Source: an uncultured Synergistales bacterium (lineage in GTDB: Bacteria; Synergistota; Synergistia; Synergistales; Aminobacteriaceae). Taken from it: a DNA stretch of 50,559 nucleotides. Positions 7,455 through 17,170 of this stretch are shown here, one piece after another. The position numbers and the translations under genes are program-made. Every line of letters begins with the position of its first letter. Within the stretch, counting starts at the first letter, position 1. The stretch is from NCBI GenBank assembly GCA_905233215.1, contig CAJODC010000018.1, positions 1 through 50,559 on the forward strand, written 5' to 3'. The notes under the pieces are model-generated. The model ran no database searches, was not told the DNA's origin, and saw nothing but the letters and a program-made list of their open reading frames with translations.

Positions 7455-8102
7455 CTAAAAATTTTTCATGCAGATTTTTGACAGTACACAAGACTCACAG
7501 TCGGCTTTCTGAGAATGACAGACAGCACGGCCATGAGCGATCATGTTGACATGGCCTCCGAGACAGCGTGAAGACGGCACGATTTCCTCAAACATTCGTG
7601 AAATTTCTTCGGGCGATGATTTTTGTGGGGCGATGCCTGTGCGTTTTGAGATTCTTGTTATGTGAGTGTCAACAGGAAAAGCGGCTATCCCGAAATCAAA
7701 CAGCAGTGTACAAGCCACAGTCTTTGCTCCGACACCGGGAAGGCTGCGAAGATATTGACGGATATATTCACGTTCATGAGAGGCGAGAGTCTTTATCGAG
7801 TATTCGCCGAAGTCAGCGTGAATTTTCTCGAGTATTGTTATGATTCGTTGTGATTTTGTGTGAGCGAGTCCGGCTGTTCTGATTGAGTCCTCAAGTTTTA
7901 ACGCTCCTGCTTCGACAACATCAGGCCATGCCGGGAAATTCTCTTTGAGTTTCTTGAAGGCTCTGTCACGGTTAATGTCGTTGGTGTTCTGTGATAAGAC
8001 GGTAAGAATAAGCCCGTCCAAAGGCTCTTCATGTCCTAAATTGGGCGGGTTTTGTTCGTTGTGGTACTGTGATTCCAATGCGTCAAGAATTTTGATTATC
8101 AT
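7455..8102 (-). CDS. nth: Endonuclease III
   Basis: A 215-residue base-excision repair glycosylase/AP lyase. The helix-hairpin-helix LPGVGAKT with catalytic Lys near 126, followed by FPVDTHITRIS with catalytic Asp near 145, is intact. The C-terminal Fe-S ligand set fits C-x6-C-x2-C-x5-C (CHSQKADCESCVLSKIC). Its start overlaps the end of the Lon-like gene by 20 bases. Confidence 0.92.
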   Translation of the reverse strand: MIIKILDALESQYHNEQNPPNLGHEEPLDGLILTVLSQNTNDINRDRAFKKLKENFPAWPDVVEAGALKLEDSIRTAGLAHTKSQRIITILEKIHADFGEYSIKTLASHEREYIRQYLRSLPGVGAKTVACTLLFDFGIAAFPVDTHITRISKRTGIAPQKSSPEEISRMFEEIVPSSRCLGGHVNMIAHGRAVCHSQKADCESCVLSKICMKNF

Positions 8103-10551
8103 TCTTTGCCTTAGTCAATGCCTTCTTCTTTCTCGGTGAACGTGAAAATTTCTTCTCAAGCCTCATTCCGTCAGAGAGCATTTTCTTTAACCTTGATTTC
8201 ACCATTCCGTGAACTGTCTTGTCGCTGAATGAGCCGTCTTTATGTGCTTTACCGGCCGTTACTCCCGTGAGAATCTCAAGTCCCTCGTCAATGTCCTTCA
8301 CTGCCCAGACGTTGAACTTTCCTTCACGGACTGCCTCTATCACTTCGTCATTCAGCATCAGGTGTCTAACGTTGGACTCAGGAATCATTACGCCCTGTTC
8401 GCCAGTTATGCCTGCTATCCTGCAATACTCGTAGAAGCCTTCAATCTTTTCGTTCACGCCTCCGATGGGCTGAATGTTCCCGAACTGGTCAACACTTCCA
8501 GTAACGGCTATGCTCTGTTTCAGCGGAAGCCCTGAGAGTGCCGACAGTATGCAGTAAAGTTCAGTAGATGACGCACTGTCGCCCTCAATCCCTGAGTAAT
8601 TCTGCTCAAACGTTATGTGTGCCGACAAACTCAACGGCATATCCTGAGCGTACTTTCTTCCGAGATAGCTCGATAAAATCATCAGCCCTTTGTTGTGAAT
8701 GGGACCGGTCATTTTCACTTCTCGTTCAATGTTTACGACACCTTCCTGACCCATGAATACGTTTGCCGTTATCCTCGAAGGGTGGCCGAACCTGTAATCA
8801 TTCAAGTCAATAACGCTGAGGCCGTTAATCTGTCCAATCTCTGAGCCTCTTGTGTCAACTCGAATCACTCCGTCCCTGAATGCCCGTGTCAGTTTCTCAC
8901 GGTAAAGCCCTAACCTATAATTTCTGTGTTCAACAGCCTTGATTACGTCATTTCTCGTTACCGTCTGACCTGATGACCAAGCACTTGACTCGGTGATGAG
9001 TTCCCGAAGTCTTCCAGTCTCAACCGAGAGCAAGTTCTGATCTTCAGCTTCACGGCCTGACCATTCGATTATCTCTGACAGTGCGGAAGCGTCAAAGGGT
9101 TTCAGGCTTCTTCGCTTGACATACTCGGCAATGTAACGGGCCATTCTCTTTTCGTTGACTGACGTTCTGGCCATGTCGTAATCGAAACTTGCCTTGACTT
9201 TGAATATCTTTCTGAACTCTGCGTCATAGTACTGCAAAAGTTCGTAGATATATTCAGTGCCTGTCATGATGATTTTGAGATTCATGTTGATTGCTGACGG
9301 TCTGAGAGATGCTACAGGCAACGCTCCGTACTGTTCGCCAAGATTCTCGATTGATGCCTCGCCTGTCCTCAAGATTCTTTTGACCGCCTCCCAAGCCATG
9401 AAGTTCATCAAAACTTTTTCAGCGTCAAGAACGAGAAATCCTCCGTTAGCTTTGTGGAAAGCTCCGGCCAAAATTCTCCTGAAGTCCGTGTACAAATAGC
9501 CCTGATGACTCTCGTATTCGACTCTTCCTGAAAGGTTGTAATACGTCGGGTTATTCTCCCAAATTACCGGCGCACCCTTTGAGGGGTCATTGCTGACGAA
9601 AAGATTTGCCTGATAGCGTGTGAAGTCAACTTCTGCGTTCTCGTCCCTTGCTGCCGTAATGAATGCCCCGAAATTTTCGATTACGTCATCAGTCATGGCA
9701 TCAAACCATTTCATCAGAGCGTCATTTCCGGAGTATTTTGCTCGGAGTTCGTCAATTATCGGCGATATTGCTGCCTTGCAGATTTCAGCATCAAGTTTGC
9801 CGAGAGTCTCCTTCAATGCTTTTTCCATGTTGCGAATCTCACGCATTCCCGAAACTGTGCGCTGTGAAATTTTCTCGCTTGCTGCCTGATATTTTTTCTG
9901 CTTCCTGTCGTCAAGGGCTTCGTACTCTTCGGGCTTCATCTCACGGACTATATCATTTCCGTTTTCGTCCTTGTCCTTGATTAACGGTATGTTCACGAAA
10001 CCTTGAGGAGTCCTCTTGAAACTGAAGTGTTCACGCTCTGCTCTGGCCTTGAGCTTGTCCATTATCGCTCCGGCCTTCTCTTGAAAGTCTTTGATTAAAC
10101 GCGCTTTAGTGTCCTCGTATTGACTCTGCTCAAACGCTCGGCTGATGACCGTCTTCAAGTCTTTGATCAACTCGTCGAGGTCATCGGATAATTTTTTCCC
10201 TCTTCCTGCTGACACTGAGACCGCTAAAGGTTCGCCGGGCTTGGCGAAGTTGTAGAGGTAAAGCCAGTCATCAGGCGTAGGAAGTTCTGAGGCTAAACGT
10301 TCCAGCCTTTCGAGAACGTAACTTGTTCTTCCGCTTCCGGGCTGACCGACGACGAAAATGTTGTAGCCTCTTCCGTTGACGGCAAGCCCAAACTCCATCG
10401 CTTCAAACGCTCTCTGCTGACCGATTAAGGGTTCAGGCTTGCGTGATTTCGTCAACGCTATGTCGTCTGTTGTTGAAATTTTCCAGCTCCCTACAGGTTT
10501 TACCCTCTTCAATTTATCGGGAGCAAGTTTATTTTTTTTCTCTGTGATCAA
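8083..10551 (-). CDS. Lon-like ATP-dependent protease (LonB/YcbZ type)
   Basis: An 822-residue protein. The N-terminal half has an AAA+ P-loop, VVGQPGSGRTS near 66-76, and a long insertion with coiled-coil-like charged segments (about 180-290). The C-terminal S16 protease domain shows the catalytic Ser in GDSASSTE and the Lys in GGVNEKIEGF. This order is typical of the archaeal-LonB-like or E. coli YcbZ family rather than classical LonA, because no N-terminal LAN domain is seen. A basic tail of about 50 residues follows. The TTG start is supported by AAGGAG. It probably degrades damaged or regulatory proteins in the cytoplasm or at the membrane. Confidence 0.9.
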   Translation of the reverse strand: MITEKKNKLAPDKLKRVKPVGSWKISTTDDIALTKSRKPEPLIGQQRAFEAMEFGLAVNGRGYNIFVVGQPGSGRTSYVLERLERLASELPTPDDWLYLYNFAKPGEPLAVSVSAGRGKKLSDDLDELIKDLKTVISRAFEQSQYEDTKARLIKDFQEKAGAIMDKLKARAEREHFSFKRTPQGFVNIPLIKDKDENGNDIVREMKPEEYEALDDRKQKKYQAASEKISQRTVSGMREIRNMEKALKETLGKLDAEICKAAISPIIDELRAKYSGNDALMKWFDAMTDDVIENFGAFITAARDENAEVDFTRYQANLFVSNDPSKGAPVIWENNPTYYNLSGRVEYESHQGYLYTDFRRILAGAFHKANGGFLVLDAEKVLMNFMAWEAVKRILRTGEASIENLGEQYGALPVASLRPSAINMNLKIIMTGTEYIYELLQYYDAEFRKIFKVKASFDYDMARTSVNEKRMARYIAEYVKRRSLKPFDASALSEIIEWSGREAEDQNLLSVETGRLRELITESSAWSSGQTVTRNDVIKAVEHRNYRLGLYREKLTRAFRDGVIRVDTRGSEIGQINGLSVIDLNDYRFGHPSRITANVFMGQEGVVNIEREVKMTGPIHNKGLMILSSYLGRKYAQDMPLSLSAHITFEQNYSGIEGDSASSTELYCILSALSGLPLKQSIAVTGSVDQFGNIQPIGGVNEKIEGFYEYCRIAGITGEQGVMIPESNVRHLMLNDEVIEAVREGKFNVWAVKDIDEGLEILTGVTAGKAHKDGSFSDKTVHGMVKSRLKKMLSDGMRLEKKFSRSPRKKKALTKAKNDNQNS

Positions 10552-10576
10552 TCGCTTTCTCCTTGCAATAATATTC

Positions 10577-11461
10577 TTAATTTGAAAGGCATTTGTTAGC
10601 CGCTAAAGTCTCAATCACTGAAACATCATCAGCACCAAAAAGCACACCGCTCATTTTTTCGTACTCCTCGAGTCCTCCAAGCGAGTCTATAGCGTCAAGC
10701 ACATATTCTCTCTCTCTTCCGTCAAAACGGTCGGTCAAAAGTCCAAACAATATAGTACCTCTTGTGAACCAGCGGAAAAAATCATCGGAGACCGAAACAA
10801 TATCATAATACATCAACGCGAAATCAAAAGCGTCATTTTCCTCATCGTCATCAGGTTCATCATAATAGCCGAGCATGTAGAAAGGCACATCAGGCGATAT
10901 GATCAGAGCGTCCCAGAACATGCTCGCACAGACAGATCTGCTCTTGCCCTGCGAACTTACCCACGCCGCTACGAGTCTCGAATAAGCCCAAGCAAGATCG
11001 TGAGTGTCATCTTTCATCGTAAGCAAAAGAATTTTCTGCCACTGTTCAAGCTCGATCATCGTTCGGTAATGCAGCTCTCTCAAACTGTGCGCAAGATAAG
11101 TATCAACATCATCTTCAGCCTCAAGAAGCCTCATAGCTTTTTCACAAGAAGAAAAAGCATCGTCAACCCTTCCTTCAGTCCAATAGACATGAGCGAGCCT
11201 GTAAGAAATCGAGAGCAGAAGCAGATCATGTTCATCATCGTTGTAATTCTTCGTGTCATCAAGAGAACGAAGAGCATGAAGCAATAAATTCTCTAGTTCT
11301 TCGAGGCTGCCGTCATCAAGCCTATTGTCGGCCAAAATAATCAGAGCGTCCGTGTTATCGGGGTTTATTGCGAGAACCTGACGAGCTAATGATATTGCTT
11401 TTGACGGGCTCTGACTGTCCCACGCCATATTCAGAAGTCTGTTTACTCTCTTGTCATTCAT
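10577..11461 (-). CDS. TPR-like protein
   Basis: A 294-residue acidic protein. Residues about 15-125 look like tetratricopeptide-type helical repeats (KAISLARQVLAINPDNTDAL, later YRLAHVYWTEGRVDDAFSSC). The rest is helical with an Asp/Glu-rich loop near 205-212. There is no signal peptide, so it is probably cytoplasmic, acting as a scaffold. It sits three bases after the secreted-protein gene and shortly before the Lon-like gene. No specific function can be named. Confidence 0.6.
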   Translation of the reverse strand: MNDKRVNRLLNMAWDSQSPSKAISLARQVLAINPDNTDALIILADNRLDDGSLEELENLLLHALRSLDDTKNYNDDEHDLLLLSISYRLAHVYWTEGRVDDAFSSCEKAMRLLEAEDDVDTYLAHSLRELHYRTMIELEQWQKILLLTMKDDTHDLAWAYSRLVAAWVSSQGKSRSVCASMFWDALIISPDVPFYMLGYYDEPDDDEENDAFDFALMYYDIVSVSDDFFRWFTRGTILFGLLTDRFDGREREYVLDAIDSLGGLEEYEKMSGVLFGADDVSVIETLAANKCLSN

Positions 11462-11464
11462 GAT

Positions 11465-12298
11465 TTATTCCACGTCCCATTGTCCGCCGTTGTTGTTATT
11501 CTGGTTTCCCTGCGGAGTGTCGTTGGTTTCCGGCGATGATGTACTGCTCTCGCTGAATGATGTCGTTGTTGTTTCAGTGCCTCCGCTGCCTTCATGGCCG
11601 TAAGTCTTGAACTTTTCGATGACTACGCGTCCTCCCCAAATCCAGCCCCATTGCCTTGCGAGGTCAGCGGCTTCGACAGGTTCACCGCCGTAATTGTAGG
11701 CGTGATTCTTGTGAAGTTCTGAGGCGATGTAGGGGCTTATGCGCTTTATCATCTGCCATGTGTATTCGCTCGAACGCGGCGAAAACTTCCTCCATTTGCT
11801 GCCGAGCCAGAAGTAGACACCGGGTTTGTGAGTGTCCCAAGCAATGATCGTGTTGACGTATTCATTGTAGAGCCAGCCCATTCGGTTGGCGGTAGTACGG
11901 CGTATCCAGTGAAATTCGGGACTGTTGAGACTTTTTCCCCAGCTCCAGACAGCGGCGATTCGGGTTATTCCCGGAACTCTAGAGGGCACGACCGAACCGA
12001 CAAGAATATTCGTAGGCATTATCGCACCGTCCGTGTTCAACTGACCGTAAACCCATCTGTTTTCGGCAATCTGTGCCACAGGGAAACCGTCAAACGTAGC
12101 GTACCAGCCTGCCGGTAAATCTTGAGGCTTCCAGACCTCAAAGTTCATAGCGTAAGATTTTTGATACGCAGAGATCACCGCTCCCGAATACGATCTTGCG
12201 CCGTAAAGCACAACGCCTCCGGGCTGAAATTGCAATCTTTCCGCTGAATGCAGAGGAACTGCGAGCAACAGCGAAATCAAGAGAATTAACGAGAACAA
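11465..12298 (-). CDS. Secreted protein of unknown function
   Basis: A 277-residue protein with a signal peptide (FSLILLISLLLAVPLHSA) and a Trp- and Tyr-rich central domain (many WxxW-like positions, e.g. WGWIWGGRVV near 220). The last 45 residues are low-complexity Thr/Ser/Asn/Gln (TETTTTS, NQNNNNGG). I do not recognise the domain. The TTG start has AGGTGA upstream. It lies just after the Synergist-CTERM gene in the same direction, so a surface role is likely. Confidence 0.6.
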   Translation of the reverse strand: MFSLILLISLLLAVPLHSAERLQFQPGGVVLYGARSYSGAVISAYQKSYAMNFEVWKPQDLPAGWYATFDGFPVAQIAENRWVYGQLNTDGAIMPTNILVGSVVPSRVPGITRIAAVWSWGKSLNSPEFHWIRRTTANRMGWLYNEYVNTIIAWDTHKPGVYFWLGSKWRKFSPRSSEYTWQMIKRISPYIASELHKNHAYNYGGEPVEAADLARQWGWIWGGRVVIEKFKTYGHEGSGGTETTTTSFSESSTSSPETNDTPQGNQNNNNGGQWDVE

Positions 12299-12312
12299 AA
12301 TTTTTCACCTAT

Positions 12313-14226
12313 TCACAGAGATTTTCGCACATTATAACAAAACAAGACGCAAACAAACGATAACGCAAGCCCAAAAGTATTACAGCCTCCTCCGCCTCCG
12401 CCTGACGAGTTGGTTGACAATTCCGATTCGTTTTGGTTTACAATAGAAATTGTGTAGTCCTTCGTTGACGGTGAGTAATTTGTCGAAGATGCTGTAGCGT
12501 AGAATGAGAAGTCCCCTTTTACTGTCGGAGTGCCTGAGATTGTACCGTCAGAACTCATCGTCAGTCCCGGAGGAATGATTCCGCCTGACACTGACCAAGA
12601 CGATGACGAAGGGTTAGCGACGAGATTTGCTGTGTAACTTTTGCCGATTACACCGTTGGGGAGCGATGATGTTTTTATGTCGACAGCATTGACAGGAACA
12701 TAATTCGCCGAAACCGTGAGGGTTAAATCCCTGCTTGCCGTTCCTCCTGCCGTCAGTGTTACGGTGAAAGGGTAAACGCCCGTCCTTGATGTCGTTCCTG
12801 AGAGTGTCCCGTCAGCACTTAGCGTGAAGCCTGACGGAAGATCACCGCTTGTCAGAGTCCACGAAGGAGAGTAGCCCGAAGGCGTTTCACATTCAAAAGT
12901 GTAAGAGTAAGGCGTGTTGATTCCTGCTACAGGGAGAGACTCGGTGAGAATTTTCACGGTCAAAGAAGGCGATGTGCCAACACAGCCGGTGTTGACGTTG
13001 GTTTTTTGGTTTTCGTCAATCCCGATGCCGTAAGCCGCCCCGCTGTAAGTATTGCCGCTGACGTTTGATGAGTTCCCGTAATGGTTATGAATCTCTCCGA
13101 TCACGCCTCCCTGATACGGTGCCGAACCTCTCACCGAAGCGAGCGAGTCGTTATCCTTCACGTAACCGAGTTCGAGAAGTCCTACCACGCCTCCTGCGGC
13201 TCTGATGTCAGCCGAGACCATTCCGCCGAGAACGTCATTGCCCTGAAGCGTTCCTCCTGTCGCAAGAAGCCCGGCGATTCCTCCAGCATAAACATTCCCG
13301 GAAATCTTCGTGTCATCGCCTACAGTGTTACCGCTGATGATGCCTCCGTAAGCAGTCCCCGTTATGCCTCCTGCTGTGTACTCGCTGTTTATCGCACCGC
13401 CCTCGAATGTACAGTCTGTTATTGTCGTACTGCTGTTGTTGGTCGAAAGGTCTTCAACCTCAAGAAATCCCACGATGCCTCCTGCTGATTTTGAGTTTCC
13501 GCTGTCTGATTCGCCGTTGGCCGTGATGACCGAGTAATGTTTCACCGTGCAGTTGGTGATGCTCCCTCCGCCCATTGCCCCGACAATACCGCCAGCGTAT
13601 GAGAAGAACGCTTCGCCCTCGCTGGTAACGTTCCCGGTAACTTCGCAGTTCACGATCTCACCGCCGTACATGTTGGCAGCGATTCCGCCAGCGTGTATCT
13701 TGTGAAGCTCGGTTTCCTCGTCTCCTGTTACCGTAACCGCTTCGACATCGCCCGAGAATGAACAGCCTTCGATTTTCCCGTCAACAAGAGTCGAAATTAT
13801 ACCGCCAGCAAGATAGCCCTCAACGGAACCGCCGACTCGAAGATTCTTCACGGCGTAATCGTCTTCGGTCTCAACATAACCGAATAATGCCCTGTCAAAC
13901 GAAAGCAGATTCGGGTTATCCTCCTCAAGCGGACGAATCTTGACGTAAATTATGTGATTGTTGCCGTCAAAATGCCCGGTGAAGCGTTTACCGCTCAATC
14001 CTACGGGAGCCTGTCTCGTCATTGACGATAATTGAAGGTCTGATGACAGTACATAATAGCTCCCGTCAGCGTCAAGGCCGTTGTTGACTCTGTACTTGAA
14101 ATAGCTGAAGTCGTCTTCGTTGTTGATGACGTAAGGGTCAGCCTCTGTGCCAGAACCGTAATACCATGCTGACGAAAACGAAGCAAACGACAACACAATC
14201 AGTATTGCGAGAAAAAATTTCTTCAT
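12313..14226 (-). CDS. Surface protein: GLUG-like repeats, Ig-like domains, Synergist-CTERM
   Basis: A 637-residue protein. It has a signal peptide (MKKFFLAILIVLSFASFSSA), then about 12 glycine-rich repeats of the AGGIVG/CxxxGxV type (about 120-400) that resemble beta-helix GLUG repeats, then two putative Ig domains with the phrase DGTLSGT / DGTISGTP (about 420-600). The C-terminus has SSGGGGGGCN, a hydrophobic stretch and a basic end (VRKS), the three-part layout of the Synergist-CTERM sorting signal, in which a dedicated protease is thought to cut near the Gly-Cys and anchor the protein. It is probably an adhesin or envelope protein. It starts two bases after the M48 protease stop. Confidence 0.75.
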   Translation of the reverse strand: MKKFFLAILIVLSFASFSSAWYYGSGTEADPYVINNEDDFSYFKYRVNNGLDADGSYYVLSSDLQLSSMTRQAPVGLSGKRFTGHFDGNNHIIYVKIRPLEEDNPNLLSFDRALFGYVETEDDYAVKNLRVGGSVEGYLAGGIISTLVDGKIEGCSFSGDVEAVTVTGDEETELHKIHAGGIAANMYGGEIVNCEVTGNVTSEGEAFFSYAGGIVGAMGGGSITNCTVKHYSVITANGESDSGNSKSAGGIVGFLEVEDLSTNNSSTTITDCTFEGGAINSEYTAGGITGTAYGGIISGNTVGDDTKISGNVYAGGIAGLLATGGTLQGNDVLGGMVSADIRAAGGVVGLLELGYVKDNDSLASVRGSAPYQGGVIGEIHNHYGNSSNVSGNTYSGAAYGIGIDENQKTNVNTGCVGTSPSLTVKILTESLPVAGINTPYSYTFECETPSGYSPSWTLTSGDLPSGFTLSADGTLSGTTSRTGVYPFTVTLTAGGTASRDLTLTVSANYVPVNAVDIKTSSLPNGVIGKSYTANLVANPSSSSWSVSGGIIPPGLTMSSDGTISGTPTVKGDFSFYATASSTNYSPSTKDYTISIVNQNESELSTNSSGGGGGGCNTFGLALSFVCVLFCYNVRKSL

Positions 14227-14228
14227 GA

Positions 14229-14930
14229 TTACTTGGCCTTAGACTTAGACTTTGATTTTGTTTTTGACGAGGCAGCTTTTGTTGACTTTTTGCTTTGGGC
14301 TGACTCTTTGACTGACTTCGCTTTTTCCTGAAGATGCTGAAGCCTTCGTTCAGTCGGCGGGTGTGAATTGAATCCGTTGGGCTGAGTCACAAATTTATTG
14401 TCAGCAAAAGCCTTCATCGCCTTGTACAGTCCATAGGGGTCATAACCTGCTTTAGCGAGAAGTTCAGTTCCGTAGTCGTCAGCTTCGACTTCCTGACCGC
14501 GAGAGAAACCGCTTTCGGCCAAATTCATACCGATCTGCCCGGCTCCCTGAGCGATTGTCCCGGCAAGACCGCCGATCCTCCCAAGCAGATTCCCGGCAAT
14601 CGTCCAGCCAACGGCACGGCTTACACCTTTGTTGTAATGTCCGAGTTTGACGTGGCCTATCTCGTGTCCCAAAACACCGGCGATTTCTTCTTCTGTGTTG
14701 AGAATTTTCATGAGACCTGTCGTTACGTGAACGCTGAAATCATTTTGGGACTTGAATTTTACCCAAGCGTTCGGCGAGTCTTCCTTCTCAAAATTGATTT
14801 GTACTTCCTTGAAGCCGTCAGCCTTTGCGATTCGTTTCCATGCAGCGTTGACGGTTTGTTCTGTGATTTCGGCAAAAGCGCAAGAACCTGACACAGTGAT
14901 AATGATTAAGGCCGTGAAAAATTTTCTCAT
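14229..14930 (-). CDS. M48-family periplasmic zinc protease
   Basis: A 233-residue protein with a signal peptide (RKFFTALIIITVSGSCAFA), the zinc motif HEIGH near 90-94, and the third ligand region EVEADDYG near 147-154. This is the BepA/Oma1-like secreted form that handles outer-membrane or periplasmic protein quality. The last 30 residues are Lys/Ser-rich. It heads the minus-strand gene chain: AAAGGAG precedes its ATG and a promoter-like pair lies further upstream. Its neighbour is a surface protein, which may be a substrate; that is only inference. Confidence 0.85.
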   Translation of the reverse strand: MRKFFTALIIITVSGSCAFAEITEQTVNAAWKRIAKADGFKEVQINFEKEDSPNAWVKFKSQNDFSVHVTTGLMKILNTEEEIAGVLGHEIGHVKLGHYNKGVSRAVGWTIAGNLLGRIGGLAGTIAQGAGQIGMNLAESGFSRGQEVEADDYGTELLAKAGYDPYGLYKAMKAFADNKFVTQPNGFNSHPPTERRLQHLQEKAKSVKESAQSKKSTKAASSKTKSKSKSKAK

Positions 14931-14957
14931 AATGAAAAGCTCCTTTCGTTGTGATGA

Positions 14958-14985
14958 AATGTATCCTAATTGTACAGCTAATCAA
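14958..14985 (-). promoter_or_regulatory. Promoter candidate for the M48 gene chain
   Basis: On the minus strand TTGATT (14980-14985) and TACATT (14958-14963) are 16 bases apart, 27 bases before the M48 start codon. Confidence 0.4.
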
Positions 14986-15006
14986 GGCGGCTGAAAACTT
15001 TTAGAG

Positions 15007-15012
15007 TATAAT
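15007..15012 (+). promoter_or_regulatory. -10 box for gltX
   Basis: TATAAT 41 bases before the gltX ATG in the divergent gap with the M48 gene. No good -35 match is seen. Confidence 0.45.
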
Positions 15013-15052
15013 TCAGTGGTCAGTCAAAAATTTTTCAACAAGGAGTATTAAC

Positions 15053-16393
15053 ATGTCAGAAGTTCGCGTAAGATTTGCCCCAAGCCCTACAGGAGCGTTA
15101 CACATCGGCGGAGGGCATACAGCTTTGTTCAACTGGCTGTGGGCAAGGCACAACAAAGGGAAATTCATTCTCAGAATCGAAGATACAGATTTAGTCCGTT
15201 CAACGAAGGAATACGAGTCAACAATCATGTCGGGAATGGTGTGGCTTGGACTTGATTGGGACGAAGGGCCGGACATCGGTGGAAATTTTGGGCCTTACCG
15301 ACAGTCGGAACGTCTTGAGATTTACCGGGACTACGCCGAAAAGCTCGTTGAAGCCGGGAAAGCCTACAGGGACGGCGAAGCGATAATCTTCCGTGTAGAG
15401 CCGGGACAGGATATATCGTTCAAGGATATTGTGTACGGTCAGATTGACGTGATGAGCGATGGACTTCGTGAGAAGGATTCCGACAAGCTCAAGGATATTG
15501 TCATCATTAAGAGCGACGGAATGCCGACGTATAATTACGCTGTAGTCATTGACGATCACTTGATGAAGATTTCCCACGTTATCAGGGGAGAAGATCACAT
15601 CTCGAACACTCCCAAACAGATTTTGATTTACCGTGCGTTAGGCTGGGAAGTTCCAGAATTTGCGCACCTTCCGATGATACTTGGACGAGACAAGAAGAAA
15701 CTCAGCAAGAGGCACGGAGCAACAAGCATCTACGAATACAGGGACATGGGCTACATGCCTGACTCGATGTTCAATTTCCTTGCGCTTTTGGGCTGGTCGG
15801 CCGGAGATGACAAAGAGATTTTCACACGTGATGAAGCTGCTGAACTTTTCGAGCTTTCTAGGGTAACAAGAAAGGCGGCAGTGTTTGATTTCGACAAGCT
15901 GAACTACATCAATCAGGAACATTTGAAGGCACTTCCGCCTGAAGTGAGGCTCTCAATGGTCAAACCGTTCTGGATTGAGGCAGGACTCCCTGTAGAAGAA
16001 GTGGAGTCAACAAGAGGAGTGAAATATCTTGAGGACGCATTGACGCTCATGGCCGGAAGAGGACGGACGGCGAAGGAGATGGCAGAGTTCTCGGATTATT
16101 TCGTATCGTTTGAGCCGGTGAAGGAACGATGGAACGCTGAAGCAGTAGACAGAGAGAAACTGCGCCCGTTCTTTGAGATGATATTCGCTCATGAAGCGTG
16201 GAAGGCGAGCGAACTTGAAGAGATAGCGCGTTCGTGGATAGGCCAGCATGAGGGGGCAAAGATGAAGGATTATGCGATGCCCCTGAGATTTGCGCTGACG
16301 GGAATGAAAGTGAGTCCGGGAATTTTTGAGGTTGCCGAACTTATGGGACGTGAAGAATGCAGAAGGAGACTTGAATTTTTCGGTCTACTCTAA
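15053..16393 (+). CDS. gltX: Glutamate--tRNA ligase
   Basis: A 446-residue class I aminoacyl-tRNA synthetase. The HIGH-type motif is SPTGALHIGG (10-19) and the KMSKS-type motif is KKLSKRHG near 220. The C-terminal half holds the anticodon-binding helical region. AAGGAG lies eight bases before the ATG. In organisms with two GltX copies one can be glutaminyl-specific; nothing here tells which type this is. Its end overlaps the convergent xth gene by nine bases. Confidence 0.93.
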   Translation: MSEVRVRFAPSPTGALHIGGGHTALFNWLWARHNKGKFILRIEDTDLVRSTKEYESTIMSGMVWLGLDWDEGPDIGGNFGPYRQSERLEIYRDYAEKLVEAGKAYRDGEAIIFRVEPGQDISFKDIVYGQIDVMSDGLREKDSDKLKDIVIIKSDGMPTYNYAVVIDDHLMKISHVIRGEDHISNTPKQILIYRALGWEVPEFAHLPMILGRDKKKLSKRHGATSIYEYRDMGYMPDSMFNFLALLGWSAGDDKEIFTRDEAAELFELSRVTRKAAVFDFDKLNYINQEHLKALPPEVRLSMVKPFWIEAGLPVEEVESTRGVKYLEDALTLMAGRGRTAKEMAEFSDYFVSFEPVKERWNAEAVDREKLRPFFEMIFAHEAWKASELEEIARSWIGQHEGAKMKDYAMPLRFALTGMKVSPGIFEVAELMGREECRRRLEFFGLL

Positions 16394-17152
16394 ATTGAAC
16401 TCAGCAGCAAGCGGTACATGATCTGAAGGACGCTCCCATTTTCTCGGAGCAGTATCGGGCTTGCACCACACTGCGAGATCGGCGAGTTTTTGAGATGCGA
16501 GCATGTGGTCTACGCGCCAGCCGATATTACGGTCAACAGCGTCTTTCACCTTGTAATCGTAATAAGTGAAGACGTTGGAATTTTTATCGAACAGTCTCAG
16601 AACATCAACGAGGCTGTTTTTTGTTTCACTGAAGACTTTTCGGATTTCGTCACAGAAGCAGACGTTATTTTTCTTTGTCTCAGGGCGAGTAACGTCAATT
16701 TTTTCCGGCGCAACGTTGAGGTCTCCCAGCCAGAGGAACAAGCCTTGATGTTGGTGTTCAATGATATTTTTGACACGGGACAGGAAATTTTTTTTGACTT
16801 CAAAGTCGGGGTTGTCGATAGATTTTCCTTGAGGAACGTAAGTGTTGAGGACGGTTAAATTTTTGTGACGCAAGGTGAGTACTCTTGTGTCAAAATCAGC
16901 GTCATCAAATCCGAAAGTAACATCAACGTCATCAATATTATTTTTGACGAGGACGGCGACACCGTTGTAACTTTTACCGCCGTGATAGTAAGAACGGTAG
17001 CCCATTTCCTGAAACGCTAGGGAGGGGAAAAATTCGTCTTGAGTTTTAGTTTCCTGCATGAAGAGGAAATCCGGCGAGGAATTTTTGAGCCATCGTTCTA
17101 GGATTGGGAGCCGTACCCGAACTGAATTGACATTGAATGTAGCTATAATCAT
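16385..17152 (-). CDS. xth: Exodeoxyribonuclease III
   Basis: A 255-residue EEP-family nuclease. Key residues are visible: NVNSVR at 6-11, QETK with metal-binding Glu near 33, WLGDLNVAP near 140-148, and the SDHVPL catalytic His at the end. ExoIII acts as an AP endonuclease and 3'-repair enzyme. The ATG follows GAGGTGATAAC. Confidence 0.92.
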   Translation of the reverse strand: MIIATFNVNSVRVRLPILERWLKNSSPDFLFMQETKTQDEFFPSLAFQEMGYRSYYHGGKSYNGVAVLVKNNIDDVDVTFGFDDADFDTRVLTLRHKNLTVLNTYVPQGKSIDNPDFEVKKNFLSRVKNIIEHQHQGLFLWLGDLNVAPEKIDVTRPETKKNNVCFCDEIRKVFSETKNSLVDVLRLFDKNSNVFTYYDYKVKDAVDRNIGWRVDHMLASQKLADLAVWCKPDTAPRKWERPSDHVPLAAEFNLE

Positions 17153-17170
17153 GTTATCACCTCATGAGAA

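Noticed and set aside
13081-13488. A 135-codon plus-strand frame inside the surface-protein gene
   Set aside because: Antisense of glycine-rich repeats; no SD and no recognisable sequence.
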